Assembly (NCBI GenBank): GCA_020881915.1
Contig: JAJFPB010000002.1
Location: 4,847,001 to 4,911,000 of the forward strand
DNA length: 64,000 nucleotides
Direction: 5' to 3'
DNA from: Paramyrothecium sp. XJ0827
Lineage: Eukaryota > Ascomycota > Sordariomycetes > Hypocreales > Stachybotryaceae
In this document: piece after piece, positions 24,327 to 33,906 of the stretch
How positions within the stretch are numbered: the first letter of the stretch is position 1
Layout: each line of letters opens with the position of its first letter
The notes under the pieces: model-generated
Seen by the model: only the letters and a program-made list of their open reading frames with translations
Database searches by the model: none
Told to the model about the DNA's origin: nothing
Program-made: the position numbers and the translations under genes

Positions 24327-24933
24327 GCATCTTGGGTTGCGTACGAGTCCTGGCAGACGCAGGTATTTAGCTTCAAATAGAAATGAATGATTAGCGACCC
24401 ATCTGCAGACCTCTGAAACAAATGACAGTGTCGTCGTCCTTACATATCGTATGGGTCCAGTGCATTGCGTCCTTTGGCGCAGGTTGTCCATCTAGATGCA
24501 AACCGTATGCATCATCAGACCACGGGCCTTGAATTCGGATCGATACACATTTGTGCCGTGGCCAGCTCTCACAGCCGCATCATTGAGTTCGAACGTAGAA
24601 TGATTGGTGCTCTCTCGTCACTTTCTTACAAATCAAGACATCGGGCTTGAGATCATTGGACTGTGCACCTGGCGGGGGGAGGTGCGTTTTGGCCGCCGAC
24701 CACGCATATTTATCCCCTGTTGTGCCCTGCCCGGCCTGCATGACTGGTGCAACTCCTGGTCCTAATTCCTCAACTTGGACTTCTACCAGTCAACGCTACT
24801 GCTCTTGATCCACCTTGCTTCGTTTGCACAGTAGCCCATCGACGTTGGATCGAGGGAGCATCGGTACAGCACCTCTTTGTGGTAACTGCATTTGGTCACC
24901 CGAATCATCATTCGCCTCGACGCAAAAAGAGTA
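24327..24933. promoter_or_regulatory. Intergenic region with MFS promoter
   Basis: 607 bases between co-directional genes. TATTTAT at 24706-24712 lies about 220 bases before the MFS start. Upstream frames of the MFS lack an ATG. Nothing else recognised. Confidence 0.4.
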
Positions 24934-26851
24934 ATGGAGAAGGACTCTGTGCGAGGGCGGCCGCTTCAGGCACACATCAATTCGACAGAGCCAGATGCTG
25001 CTCAGGATGTCAACAATCCGGAATCTTTCTCCTTGGGTCAGCTGAAGACCATCACAGCTACCGACGCTGGTGCCACTGTCTCCGCATCCGCATCCCCCTC
25101 GGCAGAAAAGACAGGGAGCGACCCATTATCCCCTGGTAGCTTAATGTCAGAGGAAGCTCCAATCTACGCCTCATCACCGGAAACGAGTCATCTCGAGACG
25201 AAGATAAACTATCCGACTGGGCTGAAACTATGGGTCATCTTGTTTGCTCTCATCTCCAGCATCTTCCTCATTGCTCTGGACATGGTATGTCCCCTCGCTC
25301 TACCATCGTGCTGCGCACCCTAACCCAGGTGTAGACGATTGTGGCCACGGCCATCCCTGCAATGACAGACGAGTTCGGCGGCCTCAGAGACGTTGCGTGG
25401 TACGGAGCCGCATTCTTCATGACGACCGGCGGGTTCCAGTCCACTTGGGGCAAAATCTACAAGTACTTCCCGCTCAAGATTGGCTACTTGACGTCCGTCG
25501 TTATCTTCCAGGCCGGGAGCCTACTCTGCGCGGCCGCTCCCACGTCTACTGCATTTATCATCGGCCGAGCTCTGGCGGGAGTTGGGGCAGCAGGCGTGAG
25601 CTCTGGCTCCTACACGATTGTCGCATTCATAGCAGACGCCAAAAGAAGGCCTGCGTACACCGGCATCCTCTCGGCTGTCTATGGGATCGCAAGTGTCCTA
25701 GGTCCACTCTTGGGAGGTGTCTTTTCCAGCACCGTCACCTGGCGATGGTGAGTAGCTTCATGGACGGCAAGCAAGTTCGCGCGAAACGATGGCTAATTAG
25801 AGCTAGGTGCTTCTACATAAATCTACCTGTGGGCGTCGTACCCTTGGCCATGATTACCTTCTTCTTCCACACCCCTGAGATCGCGAAACCTCTAAATGCG
25901 ACGTGGCGGGAAAAGCTTCTACAACTGGATCCTGTTGGTACAATGCTCCTGATGGGGGCAATTACCAGCTACCTCATGGCATTTCACTATGGCGGTCAGG
26001 TGTATGCCTGGTCGTCTTCCATCGTCATTGGCCTCCTTGTCGGCGCGGTCCTCATTAGCATTGTCCTCGGTTTCTACGAGCGCTGGCAGGGCGAGAGGGC
26101 CATCATTGTGCCACGGTTGTTCAAGCGCCGTTTAATCTTCGTCTCGGCGCTCTACTCGGTGCTACTTCCCGGAGCACTGCATACGATGATATACTACCTT
26201 CCGATCTATTTTCAGGCGATCCGAGGCAGCAACCCGATCATGTCAGGCGTCCAGAATCTTCCACTGATCGTTGCTGCAATGGCCGGGGCGCTCGGGGCTG
26301 GCATTCTCATTTCAGCCACCGGCAGGTCCACCATGGTCATGGTCGGTGGCGCGGCTCTCGGCGCGATCGGATGCGGACTGTGCTTCACTCTGGACATGGG
26401 CAGTTCTACGGGACGATGGGCCGGCTTTGAGCTGCTGGCTGGGCTTGGCCTCGGCGCGGCCTTCCAGGTGCCTGTTATTGTCGCTCAGGTCAGCGTGGAT
26501 GCTGCTGACTTGTCATCAGCCACTTCAATTGTGCTCTGCTTCCAGACGGTCGGCGCAGCTCTGGTCGTGTCGGCTGCACAAGCTACGTTTGTTAATGTCA
26601 TGATGGGAGCCGTGTCGGATGGAGTGTCTGGGGTGGACCCATTGAAAGTGGTTGGTACTGGCGCCACGGAGCTACGCAACGTTTTCGAAGGCCAAGAGCT
26701 GTCTGGCGTCCTTGCGGCATACCTTGACGGCATCCAAGCCACCTTCATTCTAGGCTGCGGCATCGCAGGGGCTGCGTGTCTGATTGGGGTGGTCATGCCC
26801 TGGAAACGCCTCAATACGACGGCGGTCAAGCAGAGCGCGGGCGCTGCGTAG
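24934..26851 (+). CDS. MFS drug/metabolite exporter (DHA2-type)
   Basis: Plasma-membrane proton antiporter of the major facilitator superfamily, 602 aa, exons 24934-25284, 25335-25747 and 25807-26851. A hydrophilic N-terminus of about 80 residues precedes TM1 (LWVILFALISSIFLIALDM). The MFS signatures are GKIYKYFPLK in loop 2-3, GRALAGVGAAG, and motif C LGPLLGGVFSS. Loops and hydrophobic segments fit 14 TM helices, as in fungal toxin and antibiotic exporters. ATG 24934 is the first ATG in frame; the upstream open frame has none. Position inside the cluster suggests export of the cluster product or self-protection. Confidence 0.93.
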
Positions 26852-27511
26852 GATTGGCAAAAGGGGCGAACGTTGTGAATGATTTGCTTGGTTACATGTG
26901 AGGTTGTCGGCATAGAAATTGATTCGGCGGAAACGCATGCAATGTCATTATGATTATGGTTATGATTACTTGCAAGGGGGTAAGCAGTCTCACACATGAC
27001 CTTGTCATCAACACCCTGGTGTGAAGATAGATGTCTTCCGATGGACCCCACACCGACCCTGCATTCCGATTCACACCCCTGTTAAGCATCATTTGCTTAC
27101 CTTCAGATCTTACATTTGCAATCGACTTTGCAACGTCATGCATGTACGAGATCAGGAAGCGCTAGGCTTAGGCTCTTGTTCCAGCGACTTTCAGCTTGTC
27201 AGCGCTTGCATGGAGTGTGCTGTACCGGTTAACAGACTCACGACTCTCAGGAGACGACGGATTGAAGATGCTAGATCTGAGGATTCAGTCCTGTGGCTTG
27301 CTCCCGAAAACTTGCCTACCCTATATCGCGATCTTTCGTCCACCGAGCCTCCAAATTCAGATCGACAGATCAGATACTATAGCTTACTGGAATAAATTGA
27401 AATGTGCCTGTGTTGGACCAAGAATGGTAGATTAATGAGCGTAGATTGGCATTGAGTTCTGTAGTAAATTCCATCTATTCATCAACTTCCATCCAAGGGT
27501 AAAGCTCTCTC
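26852..27511. other. Convergent intergenic stretch, no gene seen
   Basis: 660 bases between the MFS exporter and the PaxM-like monooxygenase. No supported gene. Confidence 0.6.
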
Positions 27512-28973
27512 TCAAGCTTCACCTTGGAGAGCAGCCCGTGTCCAAGACACTGATCCCCGCTCTCCATTAAACGGTACATAGGATAGAATCTGTCCATGAC
27601 GCACAAACATCCATGAAATGAACATGGCGCGTGCCACTTTCTCCGTGTCGATCCAAGGCAAGACGTACTTGTCCCAGAGCCATGGCAGCCACCCCTTCTG
27701 GGTAGTCTCGCGGATCGTAGAGAAGCCGTTAGTCCAGATGGTTTTGGCTTCGGCCTTGCGCACCGCCTTGTACCTCTCGAATGCCTCGTCGAGCGCGTCC
27801 ATGTTGCTACTAGAATCAGAAACTGCCAGGCCATGTAGCTCATTGGCAAGCGCGACTGCAGAGTGCAAGCCGATGGTGAGGCCAAGACCGTTGACGCTTG
27901 TTGTCTTGTGCACCGCGTCACCTGCCAGCACGATCCGCCCATGATGCCACGGGATGTCCAGGAAACCCTCCTCCTGATGGATCATAACGGTAGCACTCTT
28001 GTCCGCCCGAGCCCACATGTCTCTGAACTGGACGCCCGGACACACATAAATGTCTGCCAGTGACTCGGCATGCTGCTCCATCTCCTCTGGCGAGTAGCGG
28101 CGCTTGGCCATAGTCGGTTCTGCGAGAGGTGAGATGGTAGCAAAATGGGCCATCCCATTTTCTGCAGTGCATTGGATGACCGCACCACCGCCTCGGGACT
28201 CAAAGAAGACGGCTTTCTCGATGCCGGGATTGATCGTTGTGCGTCCCACGAATCCGTAGAAGTTGGCCATCATGGGGTTCTCGTCTGCAGTCGTAGGTGT
28301 CTCTTTAGTCTCATCCAGTGACAGCGGCCGTGCGAGCTGTTGCATGATCCTTCTCGTCATGCTATGAACACCATCTGCTCCAACAACAACTGAGCCAGAT
28401 TCAATACTTCCGTCGCCCAAGTGGACAGTGACACCATCAGTGGTTGTCTTGATATCGACGATGTCTACATCAGTCCGAACGCGGTCGGTGAAGTTTCCTA
28501 GACCTTGGTATAGGCCGCGGACAAGTTCACTTCGCAGGATAGGCAAGAATGGATATCCATGGCTAAGTCTGTTAGTCAAGGGATCATTGAAAACATTCCC
28601 TCTGCTTCAAATGAAAGTGTGATACTAGAGGTAGTGGCAGATGGAAAGACACAAAGAATTGAAGCACTTACTTTTCATGCATGGTATCGAAGAGGCGACT
28701 CGAGGTCAAGACGGAGCCGTCTCCACCAAAGACGCGCTTCTTCTCATGCAGCTCGAGGGCCGACTCCTTGACACGTTCGTACACTCCAATCTGGTCAAGA
28801 AGACGCACAGACTGCGGCCACAGAAAAATCAAGGACCCTCCGTTGAGGCCGCCAACCGTCGCTCGTCTCTCAAGGACGACAAAATCGACACCAGCTAATG
28901 CCAGTGCGTGTGCGAGGTAAAGCCCAACAGGCCCGGCACCGATAATGATTACACGAAACTTGCTGGGGACCAT
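27512..28973 (-). CDS. FAD-dependent monooxygenase (PaxM-like), last gene of the cluster
   Basis: Group A flavoprotein monooxygenase, 452 aa, exons 28973-28672 and 28568-27512. IIIGAGPVGLYLAHAL near residues 9-24 binds the ADP part of FAD. VVGADGVHS is the DG motif and VLAGDAVHKTTSVNGLGL is the GD motif. The C-terminal third has Trp-rich hydrophobic segments (WLPWLWDKYVLPWI) that suggest membrane association, as in the PaxM group. Such enzymes epoxidise or hydroxylate. In epoxycyclohexenol pathways an epoxidation or ring hydroxylation step would fit, but this is inference. The C-terminus could differ if a small intron exists near 27540, since another frame is open to 27475. Confidence 0.9.
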
Positions 28974-29687
28974 TTTGAAGGAAGAATAGACAAGGTTGAA
29001 CTTGTGTAAGAAGAAGGTAGGAGTGTAGCGTGAGGAGGGCGAGGAGGGGATTACTGTTAAATACATAAGATCGATGTAAGACAGGTTATAGGGTAGCTGG
29101 AAGTAGTTGGCAAAATTGGGCTGGATGCCATCATTCTTACACCGTCCAGATTTTCAGCTGCCCCAACCAAGGTTGTGATAGGTGCTGTAATTCAAGCCCC
29201 TCTCAGATTGTTCTCTCACAGTTGTTAGCCTTAAGATTAAGCAGTCAACTCTTGTGCCTCGTGCCAGAAACATCCAAACAAGGGTGCTTACGATGTGTCC
29301 AAGGCGATGAGCGTCCAAGGCAATGTGCCTCGATGACAGTTGTTGGGCAATGAATCAACAAGGAATATTGAGATAACTTGTGAAAAAAGGAACAATTTGC
29401 ACCTAGAGCTTCCACAATTCCTTCCATACTATACTCATTGACACAACAAGCGTAAATTACGACCCAAAATCACTACTCGCACAAATGATCAGTTGTGATA
29501 GTGAGAACATGTTGGAGACGTGGCCATGTGTATACCGGGATGAGAGCAGCCAGAGCAAGTTCACTTCTTATTACTAGCCACATTGCGATGCGCTTCAACA
29601 ATTTTGAATCTGTGTTCAGCAAAAGTAGTATTATTTCATGGTAGTGAACTATCCTGACTAAATCTGGATCAAGGTGCCCCAAGGCGT
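28974..29687. other. Intergenic region bounding the cluster
   Basis: 714 bases between the start of the PaxM-like gene and the 3' end of the rhamnogalacturonan lyase. No supported gene. The change from secondary metabolism to cell-wall enzymes makes this the likely right border of the cluster. Confidence 0.5.
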
Positions 29688-31679
29688 TCAAGAAACCTCG
29701 AGCCTAAAAGCGTCATACTGAATGTACAACGCCTCTGGCAGAAGTGCCGTCTCGATGCTGCTCGCGTTGTACGGCAAGCTCAGCACAAACTCGTTGCGGC
29801 CCACCTTGAGGTTCTCCGTGGGAAAGTCAAATTTGTGCTCGATGTTCTGGCAAGACACGGCACTGCGCACGCCGCAGGATCCGCTCCGCCAGTAGGGAAT
29901 CGACCACGTCTCCTCATGGACCCCGTTGACGTTGACGGTCCAGGGGAGGTTGCTGTACGGGTGGTCGAGCTGCGCCCACTTGTTGTTGCCGTTGGCCGTC
30001 TTGGTTCCGGCGACCTGCACGGTGAAGGTGGCCTTGCCGGTGTTTGCGAGCTGCCTGTCCTCTAGGTCGAAGGTAATGGTCCAGTTGTTGACGTTCTCGT
30101 AGACGGACTCGGTGCGTCGATGGTTGGCCCTGGACGGGAAGAAGGCCCAGTGGATGTAGTTCAGATCCTTCGCCTCCGAACTCTCTCCAACGTGGAAACG
30201 AACACCCTCGGGGAAGTCGGTGGGGAAGTCCCAGTTCGCCCAGTAGATCCTGTATTGCTCAGGCTGTAGTGGCTTCGAGGTGTCTGGAGCGTAGCCGTGG
30301 AGGTACTCGCCAGCGGACTTGTCAGGGACACCGATGCGCCAGAGCTCCTTGCCCGCGGACTCCTCGGTCCACGCGAAATCCAGGTTCTTGTGGCACTTGG
30401 AGATCTTGACGTCGTCCTGGATGAACCAGCCGAAAATTTCATCCGCGTAGATGGTCACTCGGTACGTCCCCGCGACCACCCGGGGGATGCGGAACGAGCC
30501 GGAGGCGTCTACCTCCGCCCAGTACTGGTAGGAGCTGGTATTGAAGACGTTGAGCTGGAAGTCTTGGTTGTTCTCCGACAGCACGATGATAGGTCGCTTG
30601 GCACCCTCTGGCAGGTCAATGTTGCCTTCAAGCGTGACACGCTTATCGGAAGGCTTGAAGTTGGGCACATGCTCCGCGATGCTGTCGTAGAACTCAGCGT
30701 TCCACTCAGGGTCGGCGTATTGGGCGGCATCGGCCCTCAGCTCTTCCAGCGTCGTCTCCGGTGTACCCTTGTTGAAGTGGTAGTACTGGGGGCCCCACGT
30801 GCGGTCGAAGCCATGAGTAATGTTGGGCACAGGGGCACCGTGGTGTCCGGCTACCATGTAGTTGTAGACAATTCCGTCCACAACAAGATCAGAGTGCAGA
30901 GGTCCGCCGTAGTAGGACTCCATGGTGTTGTGGACGAGCCACGCACCGTAAGTGTTACCATCGTCACTAGTCGAGCCGTCACTGAATGAACCGTGGGCAT
31001 CGTGGTTTCGCCAGCTCTCTGACAGCGTGTACTTCGTGAAGTAATCGGAGTATTGTGTCACGTAAGGGTCGGTGGTGGAGTTTCCGACGTACGAGGTGGC
31101 GTCCTGTACAGTGAGCGCCTTCGAGAAGGTGTCCCTGGTGGGGAAGGGCCCGTAGTTGTCCTTGCTGGAAGAGAAATGCGTCCAGAGCGGCGTGTTCGGC
31201 CGGAACAGGGTTCGCATCTCGCCAAGGCCTCGGAGGAAGGGCGCCGAGGCATTGAAGTACGTGACGCGAGAGAAGGCGTGCAGGCCCGTCTCACCATCCC
31301 TCAGGAAGAAGTACTGGGACAGAGTCTGGTTGGTTGGCTTGTAGGTGTCAGACATGACAAGTCCAGCGTACTCTGTCCCTGATGAGTCTGTCCCGGTAAT
31401 CAATTGCAAGTTGGCGGTAGAACCAGGCGTCCAGAAGCCCGCGGGAGTGCATGAGCAATCCAGGTACGGGCCTTTGCCGGAGTTGCCACTCTGGGGGCCG
31501 AGAAGATCCTGACCGTCGAGCGTGACATCGACGATATGACCACTGGACCGGGCCAAAGCCACAGCAAAGCGATCATTGGAGACTGTCAGATGGGTTGCAT
31601 TCTCCGAAGTCTTCAGGAGGGCCGTCGCAGAGGCGGCGAGGGTGGAGAGCAGGGACAACCTGCCGGCGAGAGCGACCAT
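29688..31679 (-). CDS. Secreted rhamnogalacturonan lyase, PL4 family
   Basis: Intronless gene of 663 aa. The product cleaves rhamnogalacturonan I backbones of pectin by beta-elimination outside the cell. It has a signal peptide (MVALAGRLSLLSTLAASATA), an N-terminal catalytic domain with many N-glycosylation sequons, the WGPQYYHFNKG segment, a middle fibronectin-III-like domain (GTYRVTIYADEIFGWF) and a C-terminal jelly-roll, carbohydrate-binding-like domain with the YDAFRLEVS end. Length fits PL4 subfamily 1. The G+C-rich third positions differ from the more AT-rich genes further right. A CATAAAA element at about 31753-31759 on the coding strand may be its TATA box. Confidence 0.94.
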   Translation of the reverse strand: MVALAGRLSLLSTLAASATALLKTSENATHLTVSNDRFAVALARSSGHIVDVTLDGQDLLGPQSGNSGKGPYLDCSCTPAGFWTPGSTANLQLITGTDSSGTEYAGLVMSDTYKPTNQTLSQYFFLRDGETGLHAFSRVTYFNASAPFLRGLGEMRTLFRPNTPLWTHFSSSKDNYGPFPTRDTFSKALTVQDATSYVGNSTTDPYVTQYSDYFTKYTLSESWRNHDAHGSFSDGSTSDDGNTYGAWLVHNTMESYYGGPLHSDLVVDGIVYNYMVAGHHGAPVPNITHGFDRTWGPQYYHFNKGTPETTLEELRADAAQYADPEWNAEFYDSIAEHVPNFKPSDKRVTLEGNIDLPEGAKRPIIVLSENNQDFQLNVFNTSSYQYWAEVDASGSFRIPRVVAGTYRVTIYADEIFGWFIQDDVKISKCHKNLDFAWTEESAGKELWRIGVPDKSAGEYLHGYAPDTSKPLQPEQYRIYWANWDFPTDFPEGVRFHVGESSEAKDLNYIHWAFFPSRANHRRTESVYENVNNWTITFDLEDRQLANTGKATFTVQVAGTKTANGNNKWAQLDHPYSNLPWTVNVNGVHEETWSIPYWRSGSCGVRSAVSCQNIEHKFDFPTENLKVGRNEFVLSLPYNASSIETALLPEALYIQYDAFRLEVS

Positions 31680-32244
31680 GATGAAACCTTGGAAGCAGCT
31701 TCGACAATGTGCCTGGACTCCATTGAAAAAGATTTTGGCGCCATAATGCTCGCTTTTATGTGTGGGCCGTGTAAGTGATCGATCAGCGGGGCCCCAATGT
31801 TGTGGACAGAAAAGATGCCCTGGCTATGCGGGGCCCCGCGCTGCGGGACGATGGGGAAGACTTGGGCCTCGGGCGGAGATGGCCCGAATCCAGCTCGTCT
31901 CTACAGCGAAAGTCGAATAGGCGGGCCCTTAGATCCGGAAGATATATTGCAGACAGGGGGGAAAGGAAACAATAATGGGGTAGCGTAGCAATAAAAACAC
32001 GTCGGTCGCATGGAAGTGGCAACTCGGTCTGGAACAAATCCTCCTCTCCTCCTTGCTGGTTGGCTCTAGTAGAGAATCCTATTCCTGACGGTTCTATTCG
32101 CTGCACTCAAGGAACAAAAAATAACACTATTGTAATTTGACCGCTTATCATAGGCTGGAAATACAGAATTATACATGGCAATCTGGCCCCATCGAGGAAT
32201 CCTCCTTGAGAAGTCCCCCTTCACCAATCCAGTCATACCGCCGC
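31680..32244. promoter_or_regulatory. Promoter of the PL4 lyase and 3' region of the SDR
   Basis: 565 bases without a supported gene. The short frames on both strands have no recognisable content. Confidence 0.45.
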
Positions 32245-33108
32245 CTAATCCACCACCTTCAGAGCATCATCGATGACCTTCCATGTGTGCTCCGCCACTT
32301 TGTTCCTCTGCTCCTCGGTCCACGTGGGCTTGTTCGGGAAGGCCTTGCCTTTCCTGTCCATGTAGCCGAAGAAGCGTCCCTCCTTTTCTGCCGCCGCCGC
32401 CACTTCCTCTGCGCCTCTGAGCATGTGCTCGGCGCATTCTGCCGGCGTAACCCCAAGCACCGCTGCTAGACCCTCGGCTACCGGGCGGACGTACCACGGG
32501 AGGTTCTGGCCGACGTTCGTCCGCACAACGCCGGGAAGGGCGTGGAGAAAGTGTCGGCGGCCAGAGCCCGCGGCGCTTTGCTGAGCGGCGTAGTACTGCA
32601 CCATGGCATCATTCATGCTTATGCAGTGACTTGCTGCGGAACGGAGGTTGTACGATGTCTTGAGATCCAGATCATCCCAGTTGAGCTTGTCGGGGCTGCC
32701 GCTCGAGCCGTCCAGAACGACGATGACCTTCGCGTCTTCCTTCAGGATCGGCTCCAGCTCTCGGATAAGCAGCTGCCGGCCGTAGTAATGCAGCGCCATC
32801 TTGCGATCGATGCCCTCCTTGGTTTCCGTCCTGCCGGCCATGGTGAGGATGCCTTGGCTCATCACGAGCAGATCCAACTTGTCGTCGGCGGTCGCGGACG
32901 CCTTGTACTGATTGGTGTACTGCTTAATCGCGCGCATGGACGAGGCGTCCAGCTGGCGGAATTGAATGTTGCCATGAGGAATGTTTTCTGGCTTGTTGCG
33001 ACCGCTGATGATGATTGTGGACCCGGGCTTGGCTTCGGACGCGACGCGGCATGCCATGGCGTAGCCTATGCCGCTGGTGCCACCTACGACGAGTGCTCTG
33101 AAGGCCAT
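32245..33108 (-). CDS. SDR-family protein lacking the canonical YxxxK pair
   Basis: Rossmann-fold protein, 287 aa, single exon. VVGGTSGIGYAMA at about residues 6-18 is a clear cofactor motif, IIISGRN follows beta-2, MSQGIL replaces the NAG motif, and VVLDGSSGS supplies a serine. Where YxxxK is expected the sequence reads SAASHCISMNDAMVQYYA, so the usual Tyr-Lys is not in place. This matches a fungal SDR-like group known for such replacement. Start at 33108 was chosen because MAFRALVVGG begins directly at beta-1; an in-frame ATG at 33177 would add 23 residues. Function unknown; no link to the cluster can be shown. Confidence 0.85.
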   Translation of the reverse strand: MAFRALVVGGTSGIGYAMACRVASEAKPGSTIIISGRNKPENIPHGNIQFRQLDASSMRAIKQYTNQYKASATADDKLDLLVMSQGILTMAGRTETKEGIDRKMALHYYGRQLLIRELEPILKEDAKVIVVLDGSSGSPDKLNWDDLDLKTSYNLRSAASHCISMNDAMVQYYAAQQSAAGSGRRHFLHALPGVVRTNVGQNLPWYVRPVAEGLAAVLGVTPAECAEHMLRGAEEVAAAAEKEGRFFGYMDRKGKAFPNKPTWTEEQRNKVAEHTWKVIDDALKVVD

Positions 33109-33906
33109 TGTTGGAATATGTGGTGCGAATGCAGATGAATTGAATGGCTGGACGTGCTGTTGATTTCTGCTGTTCATTTGATGTGGAAATGGCCGCGATA
33201 TATGTCCAATGAGTGCCCGTCCGGGTGCCGAAACTCAAAGTCCGCAAGCTGACACGGACGGATATAACGGTTCCGCTTAATTCCGCTGAAGCCGATCAAC
33301 ACATCAGGCGTACGTTATCCCCATCCGCCACTTTCACAAGGCAACAAATGATTCTTAAAAAAAAGAAATTGAGGAAAAAAAGTTGAAAAGCTCAATATTG
33401 CTAATGATATGATCTTTCTCTCTCTCTTTTCTTTTCTTTCTTTCTTCTTCTTGTTGCAATTTACATTTCTCAGTTGTTTCGTTGTGAGGGTGCCTCATGT
33501 CAGGAACCTCGACTTTGCCTCGTTTCTCTAGACCATCTTACTAGGCTTTGCACTTATGAACCCAGCGTACTGACAGCAAATTATAACTGTAGCCTCCGCA
33601 GGAACTTTACTTACAATCCTCCTCTGGTGGAACTGTAACAGTCTCACGGCTTGGACTTTGGGAATCTGAAATGTTTACAGCCTGTGGCCTTAATACAGCT
33701 TCATTCACCTCGGCTGTTCATCCCATAAGAAACTCAAGTATTCACTTGTCTAAGTTTGTTGGCTAAGCCGGTATCTCAGCGTGTTTGCAATTGTGACCAG
33801 TGACATTATCACGAAACGATTTCTGGTTATAACTGATTGTGCCAAGCCGTCAAGTTTTGCATTTAGTGCCTGGAGCCGCAATATCACTCCAACTGGTAGC
33901 GTCAAA
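33109..33906. other. Intergenic stretch with A-rich and CT-rich tracts
   Basis: 798 bases. It holds an A-rich tract at about 33354-33382 and a long pyrimidine tract at about 33413-33452, probably promoter structure or low-complexity sequence. No gene seen. Confidence 0.55.

Noticed and set aside
30297..30989. A 230-codon plus-strand frame inside the PL4 lyase
   Set aside because: It is the antisense shadow of a high-GC coding region; the PL4 frame has full-length family similarity.
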